From: an uncultured Ruminococcus sp.
GTDB taxonomy: Bacteria > Bacillota > Clostridia > Lachnospirales > Lachnospiraceae
NCBI GenBank assembly: GCA_934359255.1
Contig: CAKRLG010000004.1
Location: 1-64,000 of the forward strand
Length of the DNA stretch: 64,000 nucleotides
Direction: 5' to 3'
The translations under genes were made by a program, and so were the position numbers. This document shows, piece by piece, positions 17,916-26,403 of the stretch (positions within the stretch are counted from its first letter, which is position 1; every line of letters begins with the position of its first letter). The notes beneath the pieces were generated by a model, which was not told where the DNA came from, did no database searches, and saw only the letters and a program-made list of their open reading frames with translations.

Positions 17916-19430
17916 ATGAATATCAAAGAAGCAAAAGAAACGATAACACATACGCTCCAGGCGTATTTTCAGAAAGATGAAAACGGGTATCCGCTGGTTC
18001 CGTTGCGTCAGCAAAGGCCGATTCTGCTGATCGGACCTCCGGGAATCGGAAAGACAGCCATCATGGAGCAGATTGCGGAAGAATGTGGGGCAGGGCTGGT
18101 AGCATATACGATGACTCATCATACGAGACAGAGCGCCATGGGACTTCCGAAGATCGTGGAGAGGACTTTTGGTGATGCACAAGTCAGCGTGACGGAATAT
18201 ACGATGAGTGAGATTATCGCTTCTATCTATACCTGTATGGAGAAAACCGGGAAAAAGAGAGGAATTTTATTTCTGGATGAGATCAACTGTGTATCAGAGA
18301 CTCTTGCTCCGGTGATGTTGCAGCTTCTTCAGGATAAAATGTTCGGAAACCAGAAGATTCCATCAGACTGGCTGATCGTAGCGGCAGGCAATCCGCCGGA
18401 GTATAACAAATCCGTCCGGGAATTTGACATTGCAACGCTGGACCGTGTTCGAAAGGTCGTGCTGGAGCCGGATCTGGATGTCTGGATGGAATATGCATTG
18501 TTCCATCAGGTACACGGCAGTATTCGATCATATCTGGAAGCACACAGAGATCGCTTCTACCGGATCTGTCAGGAGGACGGGAAAAAACAGTTTGTGACAG
18601 CGCGGGGATGGGAAGATCTGTCTGCGGTGCTGAAAAGCTATGAAAAAATGGAATTTCCGATAGAAAAAATGCTGGTGGAGCAGTATCTGCAGGAAGAAAA
18701 GACGGCGGCAGAATTTTTTTCATATTATCAGATTTATCAGAAATACGGACAGGATTACCGGATCGGACAGGTTCTGGACGGAAGCCTTTCGGATACAGAA
18801 CGGGAGACGATTACCCGGATGGCAAAAGAAGGAACACCGCAGGAGCGCAGCATGGTACTGGCGTTTCTGCTGGCTGTGCTGGATCAGAATATCGAACAGT
18901 ATTTCAGGGAAAGGCAGATACAGAAAGCGTTGGTAGAAAGCCGCAGACAGCTTAATGTTTTTTGGAAAAATAATACCGGAAAGCCATTGGAAGACTGGAT
19001 CGAGAGCAGAGAAAAAAGTTTGCAGATCCGTATAGAACGGGAACTGATCCGGAGAGAAGAGAGGCAGATTGAAGAAACGGTGCTGAAGATCCTGTGGAAG
19101 ATCGATCAGGAGACAAAAGCGGATCATGAGAGTGGACAGGAAGTGCTGAATCGACGGCTGGAACAGATCTGCGAGGAAGAAACAAAGCAGTGTGATGAAC
19201 AGCAGGAAAGCATCTCACAGAATCTGGAACGGGGATTTGCATTTCTGGAAGAAAGTTATGGTCCGGGAGCAGAGATGGCGTTATTTGCAGCGAATCTTAC
19301 AAGGAATGACCGGATCCGGAAGTTTCTCGGAAGCTATGGCTGCCCTTCCTATACCAGATATGAACAGCAGCTGCTTGGCGGAGAAGAACTGCTGAAAAAC
19401 AGATGCCGGGATATAGCAGAAAATTATTAG
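17916..19430 (+). CDS. MoxR-type AAA ATPase
   Basis: 504 residues. Walker A IGPPGIGKT (about 39-47), Walker B FLDEINC, sensor 1 AAGNPPEY and an arginine finger region TLDRVRKV define the AAA domain in the first ~200 residues. The rest is helical with long charged stretches (about 340-440, coiled-coil-like). It probably acts on or with the VWA protein upstream. The pair follows spoIIIAH but has its own ribosome sites, and no sporulation role can be inferred. Confidence 0.85.
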   Translation: MNIKEAKETITHTLQAYFQKDENGYPLVPLRQQRPILLIGPPGIGKTAIMEQIAEECGAGLVAYTMTHHTRQSAMGLPKIVERTFGDAQVSVTEYTMSEIIASIYTCMEKTGKKRGILFLDEINCVSETLAPVMLQLLQDKMFGNQKIPSDWLIVAAGNPPEYNKSVREFDIATLDRVRKVVLEPDLDVWMEYALFHQVHGSIRSYLEAHRDRFYRICQEDGKKQFVTARGWEDLSAVLKSYEKMEFPIEKMLVEQYLQEEKTAAEFFSYYQIYQKYGQDYRIGQVLDGSLSDTERETITRMAKEGTPQERSMVLAFLLAVLDQNIEQYFRERQIQKALVESRRQLNVFWKNNTGKPLEDWIESREKSLQIRIERELIRREERQIEETVLKILWKIDQETKADHESGQEVLNRRLEQICEEETKQCDEQQESISQNLERGFAFLEESYGPGAEMALFAANLTRNDRIRKFLGSYGCPSYTRYEQQLLGGEELLKNRCRDIAENY

Positions 19431-19471
19431 AGCAGATAACTTGAGAAACTCGCGGAGATTATTTCTCATAG

Positions 19472-19534
19472 TTTACGCGAGCAACGAGCCAAAGTCCGTG
19501 CTTGCACGAGACCTTGGCGACTGCCGCGTTAACG
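19472..19534 (+). repeat. Structured dispersed repeat, copy 1
   Basis: About 62 nt that match 40323-40381 at roughly 80%. It folds as GCCAA-GTC-CGTGC / GCACG-GAC-TTGGC, with the outer ACGCG/CGCGT pairing. The other copy has GTCAA/TTGAC at the same place, a compensatory change. It lies 42 nt after the MoxR gene. Confidence 0.65.
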
Positions 19535-19589
19535 GGTAAAATAAAGCATAAAAAGTAGCGTATTATAATGTTTGAAAATTCAGAAAAGA

Positions 19590-19724
19590 TATGTTACTAT
19601 AAAAATATATATAGAATAATTTCAGTAACATAATATGCATAAGAACAGAAAATATCCGTCCATGCTTATTTTTTTTGAAAAATACTTCTAAAAAAGCAAC
19701 TAAATACTTCTGAAATATACTTCT
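19590..19724 (+). promoter_or_regulatory. AT-rich region with inverted and direct repeats upstream of the XRE gene
   Basis: The stretch 19431-19790 has no gene. It holds a 9-bp inverted repeat TATGTTACT/AGTAACATA (19590-19598 and 19624-19632) and three direct copies of ATACTTCT (19682-19689, 19704-19711, 19717-19724). These could be operators for the XRE regulator downstream or for an unseen partner. Confidence 0.4.
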
Positions 19725-19790
19725 AATAAAGTTTCCCAATTACAGGTAAAATAATATCAATATGTAATGACGGAAAAGAGGTGTATTTGC

Positions 19791-20108
19791 TTGCAGCTAG
19801 AGGAGTATATAGCTGACAATATGATAGAATTATGTGAAAAGCGTGGAATCAGCAAATACCGGCTGGCGCAGATGACAGGAATTGCCCAGTCTTCACTGGG
19901 AAGAATCATGGCAAAAGAAAGTCTGCCATCTTTGCCTACGCTTGAAAAAATCTGTAAAGCTCTGGACGTAACCTTGTCTCAGTTTTTTTGTGAAGGAGAT
20001 CCGGATGATCTGACACGGCCGCAAAGCGAAGTCCTTGAGATATGGAATAATCTGAGTGTGCAGGAACAGGAAGTAGTACTTGCGATGCTCCGTGGTCTGC
20101 AAAAGTGA
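19791..20108 (+). CDS. XRE-family helix-turn-helix regulator
   Basis: About 105 residues. The HTH_3 domain occupies the first ~60: KYRLAQMTGIAQSSLGRIMA then LPTLEKICKALDVTLSQFF. The C-terminal tail ends in LSVQEQEVVLAMLRGL, common in small clostridial XRE proteins. TTG 19791 has AAAGAGG 9 nt upstream; an ATG at 19767 adds eight residues but has no ribosome site. Target unknown. Confidence 0.8.
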   Translation: MQLEEYIADNMIELCEKRGISKYRLAQMTGIAQSSLGRIMAKESLPSLPTLEKICKALDVTLSQFFCEGDPDDLTRPQSEVLEIWNNLSVQEQEVVLAMLRGLQK

Positions 20109-20109
20109 T

Positions 20110-20152
20110 AGAAACAGTTCGAATGTATATAAGGTGGACTGTTTCTTTTTTT
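20110..20152 (+). terminator. Terminator after the XRE gene
   Basis: AGAAACAGT pairs with ACTGTTTCT, followed by at least seven T. Confidence 0.85.
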
Positions 20153-20227
20153 ATTATATTTTATCCGAAAGAAGCTGATAGAGACAGATTTTAGAGATCG
20201 GGAAATGAGATTACGGGGGAAATTCTT

Positions 20228-21877
20228 ATGGAGACATCAAAAAAGAAGATCAATATTCTGGAACATATAATAGCTGCGGTTGCAGGTGCATATTATAACA
20301 TCAATCTGACTAAGAATCTGGTTCCGGGAGAGATGTATCAGGTAGTGGATGGAAAAGAATATAACGTCAATGAAATGACCGGTCTGCCGACCGATGCAAA
20401 ATTCAGTGAAGTAATTGCCTACTGGGGAAAACAGCTGTCTGAAAAGGATAAAGATGCTTATTTTGCGTTTTTTGATATTTCGTCGCTTCTGAAACATTAC
20501 GAAAAAGGGGAGAACCATGTAACACACACATACTGGACACAAACGATCCGGCAAAGCCCGATGCTGGCAGAACATCATATTGTGATGTATGAGGACGAGG
20601 AAAACGGAGATATCCTGGCGATTTCTTATATACGGGATATAACAGAAGAATTTCATGAGAATGAATTAAAGATCGAAGCAGAAAACCTGAACAAAAGACT
20701 GAGAAAGGAAAAGGAACATGCCGTATCTGCCAATGAGACCAAGGGACGTTTCCTGTCATCGATTTCTCATGATATCCGTACGCCGTTAAATGGTATTCAG
20801 GGGATGCTACGGATTGCGGATGCTTTTCCGGATAATATGAAAAAGCAGAAAGAGTGCCGAGATAAGATATGGATCGCGTCCAATTATCTGGTATCGCTGG
20901 TGAATAATGTGTTAAATATGAACCGGCTGGAAAATTCTACGATTGAACTTTCGGAGAAACCATTTAATCTGATCGATCTTCTGATGGAGATTACCGCGAT
21001 GACGAACATCCAGATCGATGCACAGGGTTTGCACTCGGTTGTGGACTGGAAACCTGGATATATCAGTCATCGCTATCTGATCGGAAGTGAAGAAGGGATC
21101 TCAAGGATCCTGCTGAATCTGAACAGCAATGCGATCAAATATAACAAAAAGGGCGGAACCGTTTACTGTCGTTGTAAAGAACTGAGATGCGACGGTGAGA
21201 CTGCATGGTTTGAATTTGTCACCGAAGATACCGGCATTGGAATGGACGAGGAATTCCTGCGTCATGCATTTGAACCATATACGCAGGAACAGCATATTTC
21301 TTTGAACAGTATTAACGGTGTGGGACTGGGACTTACCATCGTCAAGAAAACAGTGGCGCTGATGGGCGGTACGATTCAAGTAGAAAGTAAAATCAACGAA
21401 GGAACCCGTTATACGATCGTTCTTCCGTTTAAGGTGGATCATCATCCGAAAATCGATGCTGATCCGATGGAGCATCTGTCATTGAAAGGAAAGAAAGCAC
21501 TTCTGGCAGAGGACAATAATCTGAATATGGAAATTGCAAGATTTCAGCTGGAGCAGGAAGAGATAGAAGTATTTACCGCATCCAACGGAAAGGAAGCAGT
21601 GGAAATGTTTGAGGCATCACAGCCCGGATTCTACGATATTATCCTGATGGACATTATGATGCCGGTGATGGATGGTCTGGAGGCAACGCGTCGTATCCGA
21701 AGCATGAACCGCGGGGATGCTATGACGATTCCTATCGTTGCCATGAGTGCAAATGCTTTTCAGGAGGATGTTGAGAAAAGTCTTGCCGCAGGCCTGAACG
21801 CACATCTGACAAAACCGCTGGATGGGAAAAAGGTGATGGAGACGATGAAAAAATATCTGGGGAATAAGATGAGGTAG
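20228..21877 (+). CDS. Cytosolic hybrid histidine kinase with receiver domain
   Basis: 549 residues without a signal peptide or membrane segment. Order: an N-terminal PAS-like sensor (about 35-150), HisKA with H181 in SISHDIRTPLNG, HATPase (N-box NSNAIKYN, EDTGIGMDE, GVGLGLTIVKK), and a C-terminal receiver with phospho-acceptor D475 in ILMDIMMPVMDG. It lacks its own output domain, so it must pass phosphate to another protein. The gene after it encodes a GNAT enzyme, 14 nt away. Similar hybrids are abundant in Lachnospiraceae, one more being at 43471. Confidence 0.9.
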   Translation: METSKKKINILEHIIAAVAGAYYNINLTKNLVPGEMYQVVDGKEYNVNEMTGLPTDAKFSEVIAYWGKQLSEKDKDAYFAFFDISSLLKHYEKGENHVTHTYWTQTIRQSPMLAEHHIVMYEDEENGDILAISYIRDITEEFHENELKIEAENLNKRLRKEKEHAVSANETKGRFLSSISHDIRTPLNGIQGMLRIADAFPDNMKKQKECRDKIWIASNYLVSLVNNVLNMNRLENSTIELSEKPFNLIDLLMEITAMTNIQIDAQGLHSVVDWKPGYISHRYLIGSEEGISRILLNLNSNAIKYNKKGGTVYCRCKELRCDGETAWFEFVTEDTGIGMDEEFLRHAFEPYTQEQHISLNSINGVGLGLTIVKKTVALMGGTIQVESKINEGTRYTIVLPFKVDHHPKIDADPMEHLSLKGKKALLAEDNNLNMEIARFQLEQEEIEVFTASNGKEAVEMFEASQPGFYDIILMDIMMPVMDGLEATRRIRSMNRGDAMTIPIVAMSANAFQEDVEKSLAAGLNAHLTKPLDGKKVMETMKKYLGNKMR

Positions 21878-21891
21878 GAAAGGATAAGCAG

Positions 21892-22344
21892 ATGCCAATC
21901 AGAAAAGCGAAAGAGAAAGATTTATCAAGAGTAGCAGAAATATTTATCTGCAATAACAGAATCAACTATTTTCCAATATTCGAAGATGAGAGCTACTCCT
22001 TCGGTGAGTTACAGGTTGTTTCCTTTATAGACAATTATCTGAAAAGGGATGAGGTCTTCAATAATCTGTATGTGTACGATGACGGACTGCTCCGCGGCTT
22101 TATTCAGATGAACGGAACAGAGATCTGTAAGCTATATGTGGATCCGTGGTTTCAGGGACGAAAAATCGGTCATGAACTGATAACATTTGCGGTGGAACAG
22201 TTTGGTGCAGATCATCTGTGGGCACTTGAGAAAAATGCTCGGGCACTTGCGTTTTACCGGCGTCACGGCTTTGCGCCGACAGGGAAGAGAGAATTCGAAG
22301 AAGGGACAACGGAGTATATTGTAGAACTCAGAAAGAGAAAATAG
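21892..22344 (+). CDS. GNAT-family N-acetyltransferase
   Basis: 150 residues. The acetyl-CoA-binding motif A reads ICKLYVDPWFQGRKIGHELI (around 83-102), followed by LWALEKNARALAFYRRHGF, typical of GNAT enzymes. Substrate unknown. It sits 14 nt after the hybrid kinase gene and is probably co-transcribed. Confidence 0.88.
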   Translation: MPIRKAKEKDLSRVAEIFICNNRINYFPIFEDESYSFGELQVVSFIDNYLKRDEVFNNLYVYDDGLLRGFIQMNGTEICKLYVDPWFQGRKIGHELITFAVEQFGADHLWALEKNARALAFYRRHGFAPTGKREFEEGTTEYIVELRKRK

Positions 22345-22393
22345 ATGGTGGGTCGCAAAGAAATAAAAGTCTGAATGGATAGAAAAAAGCCCG

Positions 22394-22517
22394 TTGGGTA
22401 ATATTACATTATATGAAGTTTTTCCGGGAATTGAGCTGGTCTACAATGATATGCATATGGAATACTGCAACAAGCAGCAGAAACCGGCAGCGAATGTGAT
22501 GGAGATCAATTACTGCA
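22394..22517 (+). pseudogene. AraC-family regulator, N-terminal fragment
   Basis: About 40 residues (ITLYEVFPGIELVYND, then NVMEINYCK) match the start of the cupin-like domain of clostridial AraC regulators. The match stops abruptly at about 22515, where ABC-transporter sequence begins in another frame. No DNA-binding domain remains. Confidence 0.7.
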
Positions 22518-22857
22518 AAGTTTGTGGTGCGGGATCTGTTACAGGCGCTTGCACAGGGAGATATCCATCTGGCATCCCACAGCAGTACCTATGCATGGTG
22601 GGCGGCAGGATTTGCGGTGCTGAGTATTCTGCTGTATTTTCTGGTTCTTTGCTGTTCACATCTGGCAGCTTTCCGGACAGCGACCAATATGAAAAAGACA
22701 GCCATGCATCACCGTCCTGGTAATCGCCCACCGCATGCGAAACGTAGAAAACGCCGACCAGATCATCGTCCTCGATGGTGGCGTCGTCGCAGAAAAAGGA
22801 ACCCATGCCGAACTGATGCAAAAGAACGGAAAATACGCCCGCCTTGTGAAATTATAG
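22515..22857 (+). pseudogene. ABC exporter fragments: part of membrane domain joined to ATPase C-terminus
   Basis: Two pieces in different frames. 22515-22708 encodes a membrane-domain start (RDLLQALAQGD, then FAVLSILLYFLVLCCSH and FRTATNMKKTAMHH). From 22711 a second piece encodes the end of an ABC ATPase (TVLVIAHRMRNVENADQIIV, then GTHAELMQKNGKYARLVKL and a stop). Some 400-500 residues in between are missing, including the Walker motifs. This is a deletion scar with the AraC fragment. Confidence 0.8.
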
Positions 22858-22979
22858 ACGGAGTCGGCACAGTGGAAACTGTAACGAAATAACTTTTACC
22901 GGTTTCGTTTTTAACTACATGACAACTACATATAATAATGTTATAATGTGGGTGGAAAAGAGAAATGAGGTGAAAGCAT

Positions 22980-23249
22980 ATGATGTATCCATATATGACA
23001 TTGGCAGATGAAACGGAGATTGTTCATTCTCAGATCATTGAAAAAGATGGGATGAAAAAAATCATAGTGAATTTTGAACGTCCGACAGAAAATGGATTTG
23101 ATTCTGCAAGATGCGAGCTACCTGATTATAAATGGACGGAAAGAACGGGATATTCTGCTGAGGAAATAGGAATGTTCGAGGAACTTTTACACAGTAATGC
23201 ACATTTGTTGTACAAATACGCTGCGAATGGGGGAATACAGATTGCCTAA
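22980..23249 (+). CDS. Small conserved protein of unknown function, paired with DUF4160
   Basis: 89 residues, acidic, no membrane segment. Recognisable stretch MMYPYMTLADETEI, then ELPDYKW and SNAHLLYKYA. I do not recognise a named domain. Its end overlaps the DUF4160 gene by 23 nt. Such pairs of small cytosolic proteins are common in Clostridia and are sometimes taken for toxin-antitoxin modules, but nothing here proves that. It has a clear AATGAGGTGAAAG ribosome site. Confidence 0.65.
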   Translation: MMYPYMTLADETEIVHSQIIEKDGMKKIIVNFERPTENGFDSARCELPDYKWTERTGYSAEEIGMFEELLHSNAHLLYKYAANGGIQIA

Positions 23250-23520
23250 ATTGTTTATGGTAAGTGGGTATACCGTTTATTTCTGGTCGAATGAAAACGG
23301 TGAACCAATTCATGTCCATGTGGCAAAGGGTAAACCAACTCCTAATGCTACGAAAATCTGGCTTACAAAGTCAGGAGGATGCATTTTGGCGAGCAATGGA
23401 AGTAAGATTTCAAACAAAGAATTAAATGAATTGATGGAATTTATATCCGCTCAGTTTTTCCTTATTTGTGCAAAATGGAAACAGGCATTTGTAACAGACG
23501 AGATAAAATTTTATTGTTAA
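23227..23520 (+). CDS. DUF4160 domain protein
   Basis: About 97 residues. The diagnostic stretch is YTVYFWSNENGEPIHVHVAKG, ending the conserved HVHV, then KIWL and ELNELMEFI. Function unknown; DUF4160 genes usually sit next to DUF2442 or another small partner, as here. Start ATG 23227 lies within the previous gene; a later TTG at 23242 is possible. Confidence 0.8.
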   Translation: MGEYRLPKLFMVSGYTVYFWSNENGEPIHVHVAKGKPTPNATKIWLTKSGGCILASNGSKISNKELNELMEFISAQFFLICAKWKQAFVTDEIKFYC

Positions 23521-23525
23521 AGGAT

Positions 23526-23575
23526 ACAGCGATAGTGTACAGAGAAAACATATCTGTGCACGGTCGCTGTTTTTG
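23526..23575 (+). terminator. Terminator after the DUF4160 gene
   Basis: ACAGCGA/TCGCTGT with an inner GTGTACAGA/TCTGTGCAC stem, followed by five T in all. Confidence 0.8.
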
Positions 23576-23623
23576 TGTTATGATAAAAAATACATGAAAG
23601 ATAAGCGAACAGAGGAGAAAAGC

Positions 23624-24310
23624 ATGATTACGACAATTTTATGGGATGTAGATGCCACACTGCTGGATTTTCTTGCGGCGGAGAAGGCGGCGATCAAGAA
23701 ATTGTTTCAGGAGTTTGATCTGGGAGAGTGTACGGATGAGATGATCGGGCGGTATTCGAAGATCAACAGGTCGTACTGGGAACGGCTGGAATGCGGAGAA
23801 CTCACCAAATCGGAAGTGCTGGTCGGAAGATTCCGGGAATTTTTTGAGACGGAAGGACTTTGCAGTGATGTGGCGGAAGCGTTCAATGAGCGGTACCAGC
23901 TGTGTCTGGGAGATACCATTGTGTTTCGGGATGACAGTTATGAAATCGTGAAGTCCCTGCGTGGAAAAGTGAAACAATATGTGGTTTCAAACGGAACGGT
24001 GGTTGCTCAGGAGAAAAAACTGCGGCTTTCCGGCCTAGGAGAACTGATGGACGGCATCTTTTTGTCTGAGGCGGTAGGCGTGGAAAAACCAAACGTGGAG
24101 TTTTTCGACCGAATGTTTGAAACCATCGGTTCTGTAGAAAAAGACCAGGTACTGATCGTGGGAGATTCTCTCACCAGCGACATCCGCGGCGGCAACAACG
24201 CCGGGATCCAGACCTGCTGGTACAACCCGAGTCATAAAGAACGGTATGCGGATGTAAAGATTGATCATGAGATTGTGGATCTGCACGAAGTATATGAACT
24301 TCTGTCATGA
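23624..24310 (+). CDS. YjjG-type HAD phosphatase (nucleotidase-like)
   Basis: 228 residues. Motif I DVDATLLDF, motif II VVSNGT, and motif IV GDSLTSDIRGGNNAGI define a HAD hydrolase of the YjjG subgroup, which dephosphorylates pyrimidine nucleoside monophosphates, including damaged ones. ATG 23624 follows AGAGGAG; an upstream extension to 23573 is not supported. It stands alone after a terminator. Confidence 0.88.
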   Translation: MITTILWDVDATLLDFLAAEKAAIKKLFQEFDLGECTDEMIGRYSKINRSYWERLECGELTKSEVLVGRFREFFETEGLCSDVAEAFNERYQLCLGDTIVFRDDSYEIVKSLRGKVKQYVVSNGTVVAQEKKLRLSGLGELMDGIFLSEAVGVEKPNVEFFDRMFETIGSVEKDQVLIVGDSLTSDIRGGNNAGIQTCWYNPSHKERYADVKIDHEIVDLHEVYELLS

Positions 24311-24402
24311 AAAATGAATGAAAACGAAGACTGGAAAACTTGTTAAAAAAAATGATTCATGATAAGATAAACAGTAACAAAGCAGGAAAGCAGGTGTGTC
24401 AG

Positions 24403-25977
24403 ATGGGAGTATATCTGAATCCGGGGAATGATAAATTTTATAAAGCAATCAATTCCGAAATCTATGTAGATAAAACAGGATTAATACAGTATACAAACCG
24501 TGTATTTAATACGATGCAGCAGAATGTCTGCGTGAGCAGACCCAGACGTTTTGGAAAATCGATGACAGCAAATATGCTTGCAGCTTATTACAGCAGAGGA
24601 TGCCAGTCAGAAAAATTATTTGAAGAATTTAAAATTGCAAAAGATCCATCTTTCAGACAGCATCTGAATCGCTATAATGTTTTCTTTATGAATATGCAGG
24701 AGTTTTTAAGCAGAAGTAAAACCGTGGAAAAAATGATCCTTCGGATCAGTCAGCTTCTGATGCGGGATCTGAAACAGGAATACCCGGATATTGCATATTT
24801 TGATGAAACGGATCTTGCGGAAAGTATGCAGGATGTATATCAGCATACCGGGTGTCCATTTGTGATTATCATTGATGAATGGGATTGTATTTTCCGGGAA
24901 TATAAAGAGGATAAAAAGGCACAGGAACAGTATCTTGATTTCTTACGTGATTTTCTGAAAGACAAATCATACATTCATCTTGCGTATATGACAGGAATTC
25001 TTCCGGTGAAAAAATATGGAACGCATTCGGCGTTGAATATGTTCGATGAATTTTCCATGATTTATGCCGGACCGCTTGCAGAGTATGTAGGATTTACAGA
25101 ATCAGAAGTGAAGATCTTATGTGACCGTTATCACATGGATATGGAGGAAATCCGGGAATGGTATGATGGGTATCATTTTGAAAACTGTGAGTCTGTCTAC
25201 AATCCACGGTCGGTGGTAAACGCGATGCTGTTTGGCGCGATTCGAAATTACTGGAATATGACAGAATCATTCGAAGCCTTGCAGACATATATAGATATGA
25301 ATTTTGACGGTCTGAAAGACGATGTGCTCAGTATGCTGGCAGGAGAACACATACCGGTAAATACAGGAAACTTTACCAATGATATGACAACATTCCGTGA
25401 CGAAAATGATGTACTGACTTTACTGATTCATCTGGGATATCTCTCCTGTGATTCAAAAGAACAAAGTGTCTGTATTCCCAATAATGAGATTCAGAGCGAG
25501 TATGTCAATGCGGTTTCGGTATCCGATTGGGGCGAAGTGTCTAAAGCTTTGAAACATTCAGCGGATCTTTTACATGCTATATGGAAAGAAAATGAACAGG
25601 CGGTTGCAGAAGGAATGGAACGCGCACATTTTGAGACATCGCATCTGCAATATAATGATGAAAATGCATTGAGTTATACGATTTCGCTGGCTTTGTATGC
25701 TGCGAAAAATTATTATACGATATACCGGGAATTTCCAACAGGAAAAGGTTTTGCAGATATGATATTTCTTCCAAGAAAAAAATTTCAGGAAAAACCGGCA
25801 CTTGTAGTGGGACTGAAATGGGATAAAAGTGTTACGGGAGCGATTCGGCAGATAAAAGAAAAACAGTATTGTCGAAGCCTGGAAGAATATACGGGCAATA
25901 TTTTACTGGTTGGGATTAATTATTCCAAAAAAGACAAGAAACATCAGTGTGTGATTGAAAAAATGATAAAAAATTAA
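24403..25977 (+). CDS. AAA-ATPase-like / PD-(D/E)XK protein with an altered nuclease site
   Basis: About 524 residues. The N-terminal AAA-ATPase-like domain (PF09820 type) shows the family start YVDKTGLI, Walker A SRPRRFGKS and Walker B VIIIDEWD. The C-terminal PD-(D/E)XK part keeps Asp452 (GFADMIF), but the usual ELK motif reads GLKW, with Gly470 in place of the catalytic Glu (codon 25810-25812). The nuclease is probably inactive. The family is very common and multi-copy in gut Clostridia and Bacteroides; its role is unknown. ATG 24403 follows CAGGTG; starts at 24340 and 24355 have no site. Confidence 0.85.
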   Translation: MGVYLNPGNDKFYKAINSEIYVDKTGLIQYTNRVFNTMQQNVCVSRPRRFGKSMTANMLAAYYSRGCQSEKLFEEFKIAKDPSFRQHLNRYNVFFMNMQEFLSRSKTVEKMILRISQLLMRDLKQEYPDIAYFDETDLAESMQDVYQHTGCPFVIIIDEWDCIFREYKEDKKAQEQYLDFLRDFLKDKSYIHLAYMTGILPVKKYGTHSALNMFDEFSMIYAGPLAEYVGFTESEVKILCDRYHMDMEEIREWYDGYHFENCESVYNPRSVVNAMLFGAIRNYWNMTESFEALQTYIDMNFDGLKDDVLSMLAGEHIPVNTGNFTNDMTTFRDENDVLTLLIHLGYLSCDSKEQSVCIPNNEIQSEYVNAVSVSDWGEVSKALKHSADLLHAIWKENEQAVAEGMERAHFETSHLQYNDENALSYTISLALYAAKNYYTIYREFPTGKGFADMIFLPRKKFQEKPALVVGLKWDKSVTGAIRQIKEKQYCRSLEEYTGNILLVGINYSKKDKKHQCVIEKMIKN

Positions 25978-25980
25978 AAA

Positions 25981-26037
25981 AACAGCGATATGATACAGAA
26001 TGAATTGAAGACTTCTGTGTATGATATCGCTGTTTTT
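25981..26037. terminator. Bidirectional terminator
   Basis: AACAGCGATAT pairs with ATATCGCTGTT, with inner GATACAGA/TCTGTGTAT pairing and T-runs on both strands. It closes the AAA gene and the minus-strand remnant at 26039-26171. Confidence 0.85.
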
Positions 26038-26038
26038 G

Positions 26039-26171
26039 CGTTAATACTCTGGTGGAACTGTTCAGCAGCTTCACAGAAAAACACCTTCCGGCATGCCTGC
26101 AGTCCCTTTTCCAGATTCTCTTCCTGCGTTTTTCCCGGAAGAAGCTGTAAAAATGCAATGTTTACGTCCAT
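26039..26171 (-). pseudogene. Carbon-nitrogen hydrolase (nitrilase) remnant
   Basis: The minus-strand start ATG 26171 has a good AAGGGGA site. The first ~29 residues (VNIAFLQLLPG, EENLEKGLQACRK) match the start of nitrilase-superfamily proteins. After that the similarity ends and a stop follows in about 36 codons. The core E-K-C catalytic residues are absent. A deletion derivative; it may still be translated. Confidence 0.65.
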
Positions 26172-26321
26172 AAAAATCCCCTTTATACAAACAAAATATA
26201 CAATAAATTACCTGTTCTTATTATAACAGATTAGGTATAAAATGTCAGGCATATTTTTAGATAGAAAACAGAATCACCCGAAATTTTCAGTGTTTTATAA
26301 AGAAAAGTGTAAATATATGTA

Positions 26322-26350
26322 TTGACCGGGCGTGAAAGAATCCGTATGAT
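26322..26350 (+). promoter_or_regulatory. SigA-type promoter of the acetyltransferase gene
   Basis: TTGACC, a 17-nt spacer, then TATGAT, about 54 nt before the start codon. Confidence 0.65.
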
Positions 26351-26403
26351 AGAAATATCAGGGATGGGATGTGGAAACTATAAAAATGAAAAGAGGAAAA
26401 AGT

